Of a DNA stretch of 64,000 nucleotides, positions 35,401 through 44,868 are shown piece by piece. The position numbers and the translations under genes are program-made. Origin of the DNA: Erythrobacter sp. AP23 (lineage in GTDB: Bacteria; Pseudomonadota; Alphaproteobacteria; Sphingomonadales; Sphingomonadaceae); contig NZ_LNBY01000012.1 of the NCBI RefSeq assembly GCF_001542855.1, forward strand, positions 62,001 to 126,000, read 5' to 3'. How positions within the stretch are numbered: the first letter of the stretch is position 1; the number at the start of each line of letters is the position of its first letter. Below the pieces are notes generated by a model. That model saw nothing but the letters and a program-made list of their open reading frames with translations. It was not told the origin of the DNA and made no database searches.

Positions 35401-35780
35401 TACCCAGCCTCCGTCACTATTGCCGCCTCAAGGGCGTCATTTGCCTCAGCATAAGCCTCGAGGCTGGATTCTTCTGGTGCATCTTGCATCTGGAAAGGGC
35501 AGATTTTATCGGTCACCGCATCGGTCTCTTCCCAAGAAGTTTTTGCAGCCATTAGCTTTTCGTCCAATCCGGCCTGCCATCCTTCGAACAACAAATTTTC
35601 GGTGCGCTCTACCTCTCCCCAGTAGGAGCGAATTTCTGTTCGCGGATCCAACGCTGCGCAAACCCGAGCGTCACGCATTGACCAATACGCATCGCTCAAA
35701 ACGCCATCGGTCAATTGTTCGCCAGGCGAGGTTGCGCCCCAGGAAGCTAAGAGCAGAGCTAAAGCTATTCCCCCCTTCAA
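35400..35780 (-). CDS. Exported protein of unknown function wedged between pntAA and pntAB
   Basis: A 126-residue frame beginning at TTG 35780, inside the pntAA stop region, and ending at 35402-35400 where its TAA overlaps the pntAB ATG. The N-terminus KGGIALALLLASWGA looks like a signal peptide. The rest is acidic with Trp and two Cys (DARVCAALD and DKICPFQM). GC content and codon use are clearly lower than in the pnt genes. I know no transhydrogenase subunit like it. It may be an acquired gene or domesticated insert. Confidence 0.65.
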   Translation of the reverse strand: MKGGIALALLLASWGATSPGEQLTDGVLSDAYWSMRDARVCAALDPRTEIRSYWGEVERTENLLFEGWQAGLDEKLMAAKTSWEETDAVTDKICPFQMQDAPEESSLEAYAEANDALEAAIVTEAG

Positions 35781-36904
35781 CCCGCCAGCCTCTCATTGAC
35801 GACCTTCCCGCCTTGCGTCAGCCGCACGGCGTCGCCGATTTCCTCGTCGAGCACGGGCTTTCCAGCCTCCTTGTCCCAGAAAGCGGAGAGGAAATTGTAG
35901 AGGTTGCGCGCGAACAGGGCCGATGCGTCGGTCGCCAGATGCCCTGCGGTGTTCGAATAGCCGACGATGGTCACGCCATGCTTCTCGACCACCTCGTCGG
36001 GCTTCGAGCCTTCGACATTGCCGCCCTGCGCCACGGCTAGATCGAAGATCACGCTGCCCGGTTTCATGCTGGCGATCTGCGCGTCGGAGATTAGCCGCGG
36101 TGCGGGCTTGCCCGGAATCAAGGCGGTGGTGATGACGATGTCCTGCTTGGCGATGTGGCCGGACACGAGCTCGGCCTGGGCGTTGCGGTATTCCTCGCTC
36201 ATTTCCGAGGCATAGCCGCCCGATCCCTCGCCCTCGATCCCCTCGACATCCTCGACGAAGATCGGCTTCGCGCCGAGCGACTGGATCTGCTCCTTCGTCG
36301 CGCTGCGCACATCGGTCGCACTGACCTGTGCGCCCAGCCGCCTGGCGGTGGCGATCGCCTGCAGGCCCGCAACGCCGACGCCCATCACGAAAACCTTGGC
36401 CGCCTGCACCGTGCCGGCGGCGGTCATCATCATCGGGAAGGCGCGGCCATATTGGTTGGCCGCGGTCAGCACCGCCTTGTACCCGGCGAGGTTCGACTGG
36501 CTGGAGAGGACATCCATGCTTTGCGCGCGCGTGATGCGGGGCATGAATTCCATCGACAGCGCCTCGAGACCCGCCTTGGCATAGGCCTCGACCGTGTCGC
36601 CGTTGCGGAACGGATCGAAGGTCGCCGCGACCCACGCGCCCTGCTTCGCACCCGAAAGCGCAGCCACATCGGGGGCTTGGACGCCGAGCACTATGTCGGC
36701 ATCCTTCACCGCCACGGCTGCCGGGCCGACCTCCGCCCCTGCATCGCGATAGGCCTCGTCGGTGATCGCCGCGCCGAGACCGGCGCCTTCCTCGACCGCG
36801 ACCGTGGCCCCGAGAGCGGCGAATTTCTTCGCCGTCTCTGGCGTCAGCGCGACCCGATCCTCACCGGGCGCGCGCTCTTTCAGCACCGCGATGCGTAGCG
36901 CCAT
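35777..36904 (-). CDS. pntAA: NAD(P) transhydrogenase subunit alpha part 1
   Basis: A 375-residue soluble NAD(H)-binding subunit (domain I). It begins RIAVLKERAPGEDRVALTPE, the alanine-dehydrogenase/PntA signature, and has the NAD loop VMGVGVAGLQAIATARRLGA. SQSNLAGYKAV is also typical. It is the first large gene of the split-alpha operon and starts 4 bp after the small oxidase subunit gene. Confidence 0.96.
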   Translation of the reverse strand: MALRIAVLKERAPGEDRVALTPETAKKFAALGATVAVEEGAGLGAAITDEAYRDAGAEVGPAAVAVKDADIVLGVQAPDVAALSGAKQGAWVAATFDPFRNGDTVEAYAKAGLEALSMEFMPRITRAQSMDVLSSQSNLAGYKAVLTAANQYGRAFPMMMTAAGTVQAAKVFVMGVGVAGLQAIATARRLGAQVSATDVRSATKEQIQSLGAKPIFVEDVEGIEGEGSGGYASEMSEEYRNAQAELVSGHIAKQDIVITTALIPGKPAPRLISDAQIASMKPGSVIFDLAVAQGGNVEGSKPDEVVEKHGVTIVGYSNTAGHLATDASALFARNLYNFLSAFWDKEAGKPVLDEEIGDAVRLTQGGKVVNERLAG

Positions 36905-36908
36905 GCGC

Positions 36909-37034
36909 TTATTCGGCGATCAGGATAATGACGAGCAGGGTAATCACCGCGATCAGCGGCACCGACCATTTGAGCAGGCCGATGAAGCTGTCGTAGGTTC
37001 GGTTGTGCGCCTTGTGGTCGTTGGCGGATTTCAT
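36909..37034 (-). CDS. aa3-type cytochrome c oxidase subunit IV-like peptide
   Basis: A 41-residue peptide starting MKSANDHKAHNRTYDSFIGL, with a single C-terminal membrane helix (VPLIAVITLLVIILIAE). This matches the short bacterial aa3 cytochrome c oxidase subunit IV family (COX4_pro_2), which has a His/Asn/Thr/Tyr start and one helix. No other oxidase genes are near. It is 4 bp upstream of pntAA and probably in the same transcript, a pairing often seen in alphaproteobacteria. Confidence 0.8.
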   Translation of the reverse strand: MKSANDHKAHNRTYDSFIGLLKWSVPLIAVITLLVIILIAE

Positions 37035-37223
37035 CGTGGTTTGTCCCCGTGTGGAATTGATTTGACTGGGGGTCTATCGCGCGCCCGCGCGCTGCTCAAG
37101 CCCTGCTTTTGCGCCCTTCGCCGATGGACAGGCTTAATCGGCTCTTTACCCGTTTCGGATAGGACGGATGCACCCGGACGTAATGTTGCGTCCGCTGGGC
37201 CCGAGGGAGCGCACCGAACACTC

Positions 37224-38642
37224 ATGGCGACACGCAAATCTCGCCTGTTGATGCTGATCGACGACGAACCGGCGCAAAGCCGGCTCGTGACGGCGATCGC
37301 CGCGCGCGACGGCTGGCGCACGCTGACCGTCGCCAGCGGCGAGGAAGCGCTCGAAACGTTGGCCTCGCCCGAAGGCGGCGAAGTGCGCGCAATCCTGCTC
37401 GACCAGTGGGTCCCGGGCGATGCCGCCTGCGACCTGATCCGGGAATTGCGCGCCGCGCGCCCCGAGGCACCCGTGCTGATGCTCACAGCCAGCACCTCTC
37501 CGATGCTCGCGATCGAGGCGATGCGCGCGGGCGCTACCGATTATCTCGTCAAGCCGATCGATCCCGACCGCATGCTGCAGGCGCTCGCCGGCGCGACCCG
37601 TGCCGGACGGCCGAATGCCGAACTCCAGCCGATGACCGAAAAGCTGCCGCACCCGGTCGATTTCGACGCGATGGTCGGCACTGCCGCGCCCTTCCGCACC
37701 GCCCTCGCCAAGGCCGCCACGGCCGCGCGCGGCCATGCGCATGTCGTGGTCGAGGGCGAGAGCGGTACGGGCAAGGACATGCTGACCCATGCGATGCATG
37801 CCGCAAGCACCCGCGCCAAGGCGACCATGCGTGTGGTCCATTGCGGCGGAGTGCCGCCTGCCTCGCTCGAATCGCTCCTGTTCGGCCACGAGAAAGGGGC
37901 CTTTGCGGGGGCCTTCGATCGCCAGAAGGGGCTGTTGGAGCATTGCGACGGCGGAACGCTGGTCCTCGACGATGTCGACCGCCTGCCGACCCATCAGCAG
38001 GAGCGGCTTGCCGACGTCCTTGACAGCGGGATCGTGCGCCCGACCGGCGCGACGCACGGCTTCCGGATCGACCTGCGCATCTTCGCCACCAGCGATTTCG
38101 CACTCGACGAGCTGGTCGAGGCTGGAGAATTCTCGCGGGAACTCTACGACCAGATTTCCGCCACAATCATTCGTCTGCCAGCATTGCGTGACCGGCTCGG
38201 CGATCTGCCCGCGCTGACCCGCTATTTCCTCGCCAAGATCGGCGAGCAGCCTGGATTGAAGCACCATTCGATCGCCGACAGCGCGCTGAGCCTGCTCGAA
38301 GCCTACGACTGGCCTGGCAATATCCGCCAGCTACAGGCCGTACTGTTCCGCGCCTGCGTGTTCGAACAGCGCGAGGCGCTGACCGCTCACAGCTTCCCGC
38401 AACTCGCCGAAATGCTCGGCGACCAGGGCGACCGGGGCGAAAGCCGCATGCGCGGACTGGGCGTCCTGCTTTATACCGACGATGGCAATGTCCGCCCGCT
38501 GGAAGAGATCGAGGCCGACATCATCCGCCTCGCCATCGGCCATTATCGCGGTCGCATGACCGAAGTCGCCCGCCGCCTCGGCATCGGGCGCTCGACGCTT
38601 TACCGCAAGCTCGGCGAACTCGGTATCGACAACGCGGCATGA
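37224..38642 (+). CDS. NtrC-family response regulator with degenerate sigma-54 ATPase motifs
   Basis: A 472-residue regulator: receiver domain, AAA+ domain and Fis-type helix-turn-helix. The receiver keeps the acidic pair (LIDDEP), the phospho-acceptor Asp (AILLDQW) and the Lys (YLVKPID). In the AAA+ domain Walker A is GESGTGKD, but the sigma-54 loop reads GAFAGA rather than GAFTGA, Walker B is VLDDVD rather than LDE, and the arginine-finger stretch reads SRELYDQIS, without the usual Arg. The Fis domain (VARRLGIGRSTLYRKLGELG) is intact. ATG 37224 is chosen because the receiver begins there. It may not act through sigma-54. Confidence 0.88.
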   Translation: MATRKSRLLMLIDDEPAQSRLVTAIAARDGWRTLTVASGEEALETLASPEGGEVRAILLDQWVPGDAACDLIRELRAARPEAPVLMLTASTSPMLAIEAMRAGATDYLVKPIDPDRMLQALAGATRAGRPNAELQPMTEKLPHPVDFDAMVGTAAPFRTALAKAATAARGHAHVVVEGESGTGKDMLTHAMHAASTRAKATMRVVHCGGVPPASLESLLFGHEKGAFAGAFDRQKGLLEHCDGGTLVLDDVDRLPTHQQERLADVLDSGIVRPTGATHGFRIDLRIFATSDFALDELVEAGEFSRELYDQISATIIRLPALRDRLGDLPALTRYFLAKIGEQPGLKHHSIADSALSLLEAYDWPGNIRQLQAVLFRACVFEQREALTAHSFPQLAEMLGDQGDRGESRMRGLGVLLYTDDGNVRPLEEIEADIIRLAIGHYRGRMTEVARRLGIGRSTLYRKLGELGIDNAA

Positions 38643-38768
38643 GCTTGCCATAGGACGCGCAAACGACCGGGAGTACCTCAGGTGAACAAGAGCCACCGCT
38701 AAGTCGGACACATCTCGATCGGGCAGGTCCATGCCCGAAATCCCACCTGAATTTCCCGAGATAGATCA

Positions 38769-39548
38769 ATGCAAAAACTCAACGACATGCTTTGCATGGT
38801 AACCGGCGGCGCACGCGGCATCGGCAGGGCCGTGTGCGAAGCCTTCCTGGCCGAGGGCGCGCAGGTCGTGCTCACCGATATCGACGAGCAGGAGGGTAGG
38901 AAAGCCGCTGAGGAACTGGGCTGCACCTTCCGCAGGCTCGACGTGGCGAGCGAGGCCGACTGGGACGCATTCGCGGCCGACTTCCCCGCCATCGACGTGC
39001 TGGTCAACAATGCCGGCATCACCGGGTTCGAGGACGGCCCCGCCGCGCACGATCCGGAGAATGCCAGCCTCGCCGAGTGGCACCGGGTCCATGCGGTCAA
39101 CACCGACGGCTGCTTTCTCGGCTGCCGCTATGCCCTGCGCGCTATGAAGGCCAAGAGCACGGGCTCGATCATCAACATGTCCTCGCGCTCGGGCCTTGTC
39201 GGCATTCCCGGCGCGGCGGCCTATGCCGCGAGCAAGGCGGCAATGCGCAACCACACCAAGTCGGTCGCGCTCTACGCCGCGCAGCAGGGCTGGCAGATCC
39301 GCTGCAATTCGATCCACCCCGCCGCCATCCTGACCGAGATCTGGGAGCCCATGCTGGGCGAAGGGCCGGATCGCGAGGCGAAGATGGCCGCGCTGGTCGC
39401 CGATACGCCGCTCAAGCGCTTCGGCACGGTCGAAGAGGTCGCCGCGCTCTGCGTGTTCCTCGCCAGCGACGACAGCGCCTATATGACCGGCGCCGAGCTC
39501 ACGCTGGATGGCGGACTGCTCGCCGGGAGCGCCGCCTCGCCGGGCTAA
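38769..39548 (+). CDS. SDR family oxidoreductase, 3-hydroxysteroid dehydrogenase-like
   Basis: A 259-residue classical short-chain dehydrogenase with VTGGARGIG (cofactor loop), NNAG, the catalytic Ser in NMSSRSGL and the Tyr/Lys in YAASK. Asp in LTDIDEQ suggests NAD(H). The sequence pattern resembles bacterial hydroxysteroid or cyclic alcohol dehydrogenases; the substrate is unknown. It converges with folP, their stop codons overlapping by 4 bp. Confidence 0.88.
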   Translation: MQKLNDMLCMVTGGARGIGRAVCEAFLAEGAQVVLTDIDEQEGRKAAEELGCTFRRLDVASEADWDAFAADFPAIDVLVNNAGITGFEDGPAAHDPENASLAEWHRVHAVNTDGCFLGCRYALRAMKAKSTGSIINMSSRSGLVGIPGAAAYAASKAAMRNHTKSVALYAAQQGWQIRCNSIHPAAILTEIWEPMLGEGPDREAKMAALVADTPLKRFGTVEEVAALCVFLASDDSAYMTGAELTLDGGLLAGSAASPG

Positions 39549-40660
39549 CCCGGCAGGTCGCCGAAATCGGTCAGCGCCGCATCCCTCAGACCGCGCCAGA
39601 CATTGCGCGCCTGCACGGTCTCGGCCACGTCGTGGACGCGCAGCAGTTGCACGCCCGCGCGCATGCCTTCGAGCGCCAGCGCCACGCTGCCGCCGAGGCG
39701 CTGCTCGACCGGGGCCTCCTTCGACAGCGCGCCGATCATGCGCTTGCGGCTGGCCCCCAGCAGCAGCGGGTGGCCGAGCGCGTGGAACAGCGGCAGCGCA
39801 TTGATAAGCGCGAGGTTGTCGGCCAGCGACTTGCCGAAGCCGATTCCGGGATCGAGCAGGATGTTGCTCGCCGCAATCCCTGCCTCCAGCGCAGCATCGC
39901 ACCGTGCGCGCAGCGCGTCGAACACCTCGAACACCACATTGTCGTAGGTCCCGCCCTTATGGAGGTCGTCGCCCGCGGCACCCGGCGCGTGCATCAGCAC
40001 CACGGGGCAACCCGCCTGCGCAACCACCTCGGCGCTGCGCGGATCGTGCGCGAGGCCCGAGACGTCGTTGACGATATGCGCGCCTGCCGCCAGCGCGGCT
40101 TCCATGACGGCCGCCTTGCGCGTATCGATGCTGACCGCCGCGCCCATGCCGACGCAGGCCTCGATCGCGGGCACGACGCGTTCGATCTCGTCGCCCTCCC
40201 ACAGCGTCTTCGCTCCGGGACGCGTGCTCTCGCCGCCCACGTCGATGATCGCCGCGCCCGCCTCGACCATGGCCGCGGCATGGTCGCGCCCCGCCTCGCG
40301 ATCGTCGAGAAATGTGCCCCCGTCGCTGAAGCTGTCGGGCGTGACGTTCAAAATGCCCATCACCTGCGGCTGGTCGAGCCGTACCGTGCGCGCGCCCAGT
40401 TCGAGCGGCGGATGCGCGAGCGTGAGGTTGGCCCACTGCGCTTCCGCATCGCCCGCGACGTCGTCGGGCAGCCTGCCCAGCACCCCGGCCATGGTGTCGG
40501 GCGCGGCAAGCCAGCGTTCGACGACTTGACCCTCGCGCCGCAGCATCACGGCAAAGCGGCTCGCATAGACCATGCCGCCCGCGAGGCGGATGGCATTGCC
40601 ATGCTCGCTCTGCGGACCGGGCACGAAGCCGATCGGGCGGATATAGGCGCGATCAGTCAT
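39545..40660 (-). CDS. folP: Dihydropteroate synthase
   Basis: A 371-residue TIM-barrel enzyme joining dihydropterin pyrophosphate and p-aminobenzoate in folate synthesis. [35 protein letters not shown] and [11 protein letters not shown] are the family signatures. It is about 90 residues longer at the N-terminus than E. coli FolP, as in many alphaproteobacteria. The ATG at 40660 overlaps the GNAT gene stop by 8 bp, so they are co-transcribed. Confidence 0.95.
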   Translation of the reverse strand: MTDRAYIRPIGFVPGPQSEHGNAIRLAGGMVYASRFAVMLRREGQVVERWLAAPDTMAGVLGRLPDDVAGDAEAQWANLTLAHPPLELGARTVRLDQPQVMGILNVTPDSFSDGGTFLDDREAGRDHAAAMVEAGAAIIDVGGESTRPGAKTLWEGDEIERVVPAIEACVGMGAAVSIDTRKAAVMEAALAAGAHIVNDVSGLAHDPRSAEVVAQAGCPVVLMHAPGAAGDDLHKGGTYDNVVFEVFDALRARCDAALEAGIAASNILLDPGIGFGKSLADNLALINALPLFHALGHPLLLGASRKRMIGALSKEAPVEQRLGGSVALALEGMRAGVQLLRVHDVAETVQARNVWRGLRDAALTDFGDLPG

Positions 40661-41228
40661 GGGTATTGGGCTCCCGATCCGCGCGATAGCGATCCCTGTC
40701 GAGCGCGTAGAACGCAATATCGCATACGCCCTTGTGCGTTTCCTCATGCGCCGGATGCAGCGCGGTGCGCGCGAAGCCGAGGCGTTCGAGCAGGCGCACA
40801 GAAGGCAGGTTCTCGATATCCACCTCCGCCACCAGCCGCCGCGCGCCTTCGGTGTCGAACAGGTATGCGATCAGGGCTGCGCTGCATTCTCCGGCCACGC
40901 CGTTGCCCTGCCACTCGGCGCAGGTGATGTAGCCGATTTCCTCGACGCCCTCCTCCTCGTCCGGCACCGCCACGAACCGGCCCACGACCGTCCCGTCGGC
41001 ATCCTCGGCAATCCAGGTGCGCCCGTTCCAGTCGGGATCGGCTAGCCAGTTCCACAATTCCTCTTGAGAGGCGAAGGCGGGCCGCGAGAGATAGCGGCAC
41101 TGCGCCTCTTCACCCAATGTCGGCAACAGCGCCGCTGCATCTGCGCGGCGAAGCGGGCGCATGACGAAGCGGAGTGTCGTCAGCGTGGGAATGGCGATGC
41201 GGCTGGTCGAGGCAGCGTGTTGGATCAT
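40653..41228 (-). CDS. GNAT family N-acetyltransferase
   Basis: A 191-residue acetyltransferase of the RimJ/RimL type. TLRFVMRPLRRADAAALLP is the N-terminal strand-helix, IGYITCAEWQGNGVAGECSA contains the acetyl-CoA pyrophosphate loop, and SVRLLERLGF is the C-terminal motif. The acceptor is unknown. It is upstream of folP and overlaps it. Confidence 0.87.
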   Translation of the reverse strand: MIQHAASTSRIAIPTLTTLRFVMRPLRRADAAALLPTLGEEAQCRYLSRPAFASQEELWNWLADPDWNGRTWIAEDADGTVVGRFVAVPDEEEGVEEIGYITCAEWQGNGVAGECSAALIAYLFDTEGARRLVAEVDIENLPSVRLLERLGFARTALHPAHEETHKGVCDIAFYALDRDRYRADREPNTHD

Positions 41229-41261
41229 TGTTGGAAAGCCTTAGGCCAAGTCCCGTGACAT

Positions 41262-41284
41262 GGACCGCATGTTACACGGTCCAT
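41262..41284. repeat. Short palindrome, copy B
   Basis: TGGACCG-CATGTTACA-CGGTCCA followed by TTGGGAAAAAAG. Identical 7-bp arms and a similar loop and flank to 101-123. It lies between the GNAT gene and the ParDE genes, in a stretch (41229-41436) with no other visible feature. Confidence 0.6.
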
Positions 41285-41436
41285 TGGGAAAAAAGTGGCG
41301 GAGGGGATTCGAGGCGAACGGCGCAGCGGGTGCGAGGCGATGAGGCGCTGGATCATGCGCGCGGTGTTAGCGGGTTGGAGAGGAGTAGGACAGAGACCGT
41401 CCATCGATCTTCACACGCAACGAGAACAGTACCCGA

Positions 41437-41727
41437 TCACAGGTGTCGCTCGAAGTCCATGCGGTGGTGGAGCACCCGCACTATGAGGATATGATCCTCG
41501 TCGGCGAGATAGAATACGACATGCGCTTGCTGGCGTATCCGGCGAAGACCGGGCGACACCTCCTCGGCACTGCGCCCAAGCATCGGATTGACCAGGAGGG
41601 AATCGAAGCACGCTTGCAACTGGTCCCGATACCGGCGCGCCTGGTCGACGCCGAAACCGGCGATGGTATAATCGGCGATGTTGGCAACGTCGCCTGCAGC
41701 CTTGCGGCTGAGCCGCAGTTCACGCAT
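41437..41727 (-). CDS. parE: ParE/RelE-family toxin
   Basis: A 96-residue type II toxin. LRLSRKAAGDVANIADYTI is the RelE/ParE N-terminal helix pair, and HHRMDFERHL is the C-terminal strand seen in ParE toxins, which inhibit DNA gyrase. The start MRELRL is inside the antitoxin reading frame end (8-bp overlap), the normal arrangement for translationally coupled pairs. The upstream in-frame ATG at 41769 lies within the antitoxin gene and is not preferred. Confidence 0.87.
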   Translation of the reverse strand: MRELRLSRKAAGDVANIADYTIAGFGVDQARRYRDQLQACFDSLLVNPMLGRSAEEVSPGLRRIRQQAHVVFYLADEDHILIVRVLHHRMDFERHL

Positions 41728-41974
41728 CCGCAGCGCCCGCGCGAGTCTCCGCCTCGGCCCAAATCGCATCGAGCGACTGGTCCGACACCCCGCTCTCCAG
41801 CCCCTCCGCGATTGCCTGCTTCAACCCGGCAAGCTTCGCCTGCCCCTCCTGATCGCGGCGCACGAGATCGCGGATATATTCGCTATCGTTGGTGAATGCC
41901 CCGCGCGCGATCTGGCGCTTGATCCAGGCATCCTGCTTGTCGCTGAGCGTGATGGTCTTGCGGATGGTGGGCAT
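41720..41974 (-). CDS. parD: ParD-like antitoxin
   Basis: An 84-residue antitoxin. The N-terminus TIRKTITLSDKQDAWIKRQI is a ribbon-helix-helix DNA-binding domain, and the C-terminus is an amphipathic toxin-binding tail. SEYIRDLVRRD is typical of ParD/CopG-type antitoxins. Ribosome binding site GAGAGGAG is upstream of ATG 41974. It probably represses its own promoter together with ParE. Confidence 0.87.
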   Translation of the reverse strand: MPTIRKTITLSDKQDAWIKRQIARGAFTNDSEYIRDLVRRDQEGQAKLAGLKQAIAEGLESGVSDQSLDAIWAEAETRAGAADA

Positions 41975-42051
41975 GGGTGGCTCCTCTCGGAAGCGAGGTA
42001 TCATACTATTGGTGCAGGCGGCAATTGGGGACTTGATCTATCCTAGCTACC

Positions 42052-42145
42052 CGTCACCCCGGCCACCGAGCCGGGGTCCAGCTTCTCTTCAAGGCGCGGC
42101 ATGCCGCCACCACGAAGCCGGACCCGGATCAAGTCCGGGGCGACG
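42052..42145. repeat. Dispersed REP-type inverted repeat, copy 3
   Basis: Starts CGTCACCCCGGCCACCGAGC and ends TCCGGGGCGACG. Same family as 263-359, 35004-35092 and 57030-57115. It lies between the antitoxin promoter and the 3' end of ccrM. Confidence 0.8.
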
Positions 42146-42168
42146 CGACCCCGTCGCCAGTCGCGCCC

Positions 42169-43329
<1,161 letters not shown>

Positions 43330-43338
43330 TTATCCACA
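43330..43338 (+). promoter_or_regulatory. Consensus DnaA box upstream of ccrM
   Basis: TTATCCACA, a perfect DnaA 9-mer, 22 bp upstream of the ccrM start. It could let DnaA affect ccrM transcription. A single box is not an origin. Confidence 0.55.
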
Positions 43339-43342
43339 GGGT

Positions 43343-43495
43343 GAGTCCAAATGGATTCCCGGTCAAGCACGAAAATCCTGCCACACGATGGTTAACGCCC
43401 GGTTGCGCAGAGAGAACAGAAGGTGTCCGGCACAAGATATTGAGTCTGCGGCGAATCTGCGGACTCAACATGGTGCGGTGTGGCACCGGGGACTC
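43343..43495. promoter_or_regulatory. Cluster of six GANTC methylation sites in the ccrM leader
   Basis: GANTC at 43343 (GAGTC), 43354 (GATTC), 43442 (GAGTC), 43453 (GAATC), 43462 (GACTC) and 43491 (GACTC). By chance fewer than one would be expected in 153 bp. CcrM modifies these sites, so the gene can sense its own product, as in Caulobacter. The remainder of 43309-43727 contains the DnaA box and the long untranslated leader of the divergent cold-shock gene; no other gene is seen. Confidence 0.8.
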
Positions 43496-43727
43496 AATCG
43501 CCGGGCGGATTAATCGTTAGGCGAAACCGGCCGAGCCTGTTAGGAGGTGCGTGCTGACGTCGAAATTTGCGACGGACTTCGGATTTTGACGACCGCCGCT
43601 TGCCCGCGCACCGCGCATGGGGCCCCGGCGTAAACCAGACGACGACTTCCTTTCATCGGACGATTTGATGCACGACCACGCCGCATGTCGCGGCGGGCAA
43701 CCCAATGCGTTCTCGAAAGGAACCAGT

Positions 43728-43940
43728 ATGAGCAAGACCGGAACCGTAAAGTTCTTCAACACCGACAAGGGCTATGGCTTCATCCAGCCCGACGACGGTT
43801 CGGACGACAGCTTCGTCCACATCAGCGCCGTGCAGGCCGCCGGCATGCATACGCTCGATAAGGACCAGCGTCTCAACTACGAAGTCGAAACCGGGCGCAA
43901 CGGCAAAGCCAGCGCGGTGAACCTGTCGGCTGCCGACTGA
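43728..43940 (+). CDS. cspA: Cold-shock protein
   Basis: A 70-residue OB-fold RNA chaperone. GTVKFFNTDKGYGFIQPDDG contains RNP1 (KGYGFI) and DDSFVHISAV is RNP2. GAAAGGA lies about 8 nt before ATG 43728. The open frame upstream to 43617 has no homology. A leader of up to 200 bases is typical for cold-shock genes. It is divergent from ccrM. Confidence 0.94.
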   Translation: MSKTGTVKFFNTDKGYGFIQPDDGSDDSFVHISAVQAAGMHTLDKDQRLNYEVETGRNGKASAVNLSAAD

Positions 43941-44013
43941 TCTTAATCCGGTCGCGCGCCGCTTCCTCCCGGATGGCGGCGCGCGGCATTTCCTCCATTC
44001 CAGCCGGAGCTGC

Positions 44014-44226
44014 ATGATGGCCAGTCAGACATACGAGTTCTACGCCGCACGCGCTGCTGAGGCCGCGGCGGACGCGAAGGCCGCCACGCTCGACAATGTG
44101 CGCGAACGCGCCCTCAGGTCCGAAGCGACCTGGCAGGCGCTGGCCGACCAGGCCCGCTCCGTGGCCGAGCAGCGCCGCAAGATCGAGGCCAAGAAAGCCG
44201 CCGAGCGCGAGGCCGAAGCCTCCTAG
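44014..44226 (+). CDS. Small helical protein of unknown function
   Basis: A 70-residue, Ala/Glu/Arg-rich protein predicted as one or two long helices, likely a coiled coil (ERALRSEATWQALADQARSV). GGAGCTGC precedes two adjacent ATGs (44014, 44017). It may be co-transcribed with the cold-shock gene 73 bp upstream. No domain is recognised. Confidence 0.65.
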   Translation: MMASQTYEFYAARAAEAAADAKAATLDNVRERALRSEATWQALADQARSVAEQRRKIEAKKAAEREAEAS

Positions 44227-44238
44227 CCTGCTCCGCGA

Positions 44239-44799
44239 CTAGCTCTTCGCGGTTTCGCGCTCTTCCAGGCTTTCGGGCTTGACGACATGGACCATCGTAT
44301 CGGCATCGCGGAGCGCGACATCCTGCTTCGGGATAACCGTAAGCCGCCCGTCGGTCTCGAGAACCACCCAATTGACGTTGTTGGTGGTATGACCATGCTC
44401 GCGCAGGGCGCTGCAAATCTCTTCTTCCGATATGCGTGTGCGCCGCATGGCCTGTTCGACGAATTCGCCCTTGTGAACCAGCATGGTAGGCTTGGTCTTG
44501 ACCAGCCGCGCAACCCAGTCGAACCGCAGCACCAGCCACGTGAGCATGAATTGCAAGATCATGATGGTGCCGATCGCGGCGACCGCACGCAGTGCGGGGA
44601 CGCTGTCGAGCAATATCCCCGAGGCAGCCAGGCTCCCGACGGTGATATTGATGATCCAGTCGAAATTGTTGAGCTGCGAAGTCGAGCGCTTGCCGATCAA
44701 CCGCACCAGCATCACGATCAGGATGTAAAACAGCACCGCCGATAGAACGGTATCGACCATATCGTTCCAGTTGCCGAACCAATCCGCGGTGTCATCCAT
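44239..44799 (-). CDS. DUF421 membrane protein (YetF-like)
   Basis: A 186-residue inner-membrane protein. About three helices (VLFYILIVMLVRLIGKRS, then two more to about residue 95) are followed by a cytosolic DUF421 domain: KTKPTMLVHKGEFVEQAMRR and ISEEEICSALREHG. The family includes YetF/SpoVA-associated and stress proteins; its activity is not known. It lies 69 bp downstream of rnhB in the same direction. Confidence 0.87.
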   Translation of the reverse strand: MDDTADWFGNWNDMVDTVLSAVLFYILIVMLVRLIGKRSTSQLNNFDWIINITVGSLAASGILLDSVPALRAVAAIGTIMILQFMLTWLVLRFDWVARLVKTKPTMLVHKGEFVEQAMRRTRISEEEICSALREHGHTTNNVNWVVLETDGRLTVIPKQDVALRDADTMVHVVKPESLEERETAKS

Positions 44800-44868
44800 G
44801 TCGCACTCCCTCGCTGTGCCTCTTCAGCGATTGGCACGGCGGCGAAGTTCCCATCACCTTCCGGCGTA

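Noticed and set aside
37134..37148. TTAATCGGCTCTTTA upstream of the NtrC-like regulator as a CtrA site.
   Set aside because: One mismatch in the second half-site; too weak to call when a perfect TTAA-N7-TTAA is available elsewhere.
43392..43406. TTAACGCCCGGTTGC in the ccrM leader as a CtrA site.
   Set aside because: Only one half-site matches well; CtrA control of ccrM is plausible from Caulobacter but not shown here.
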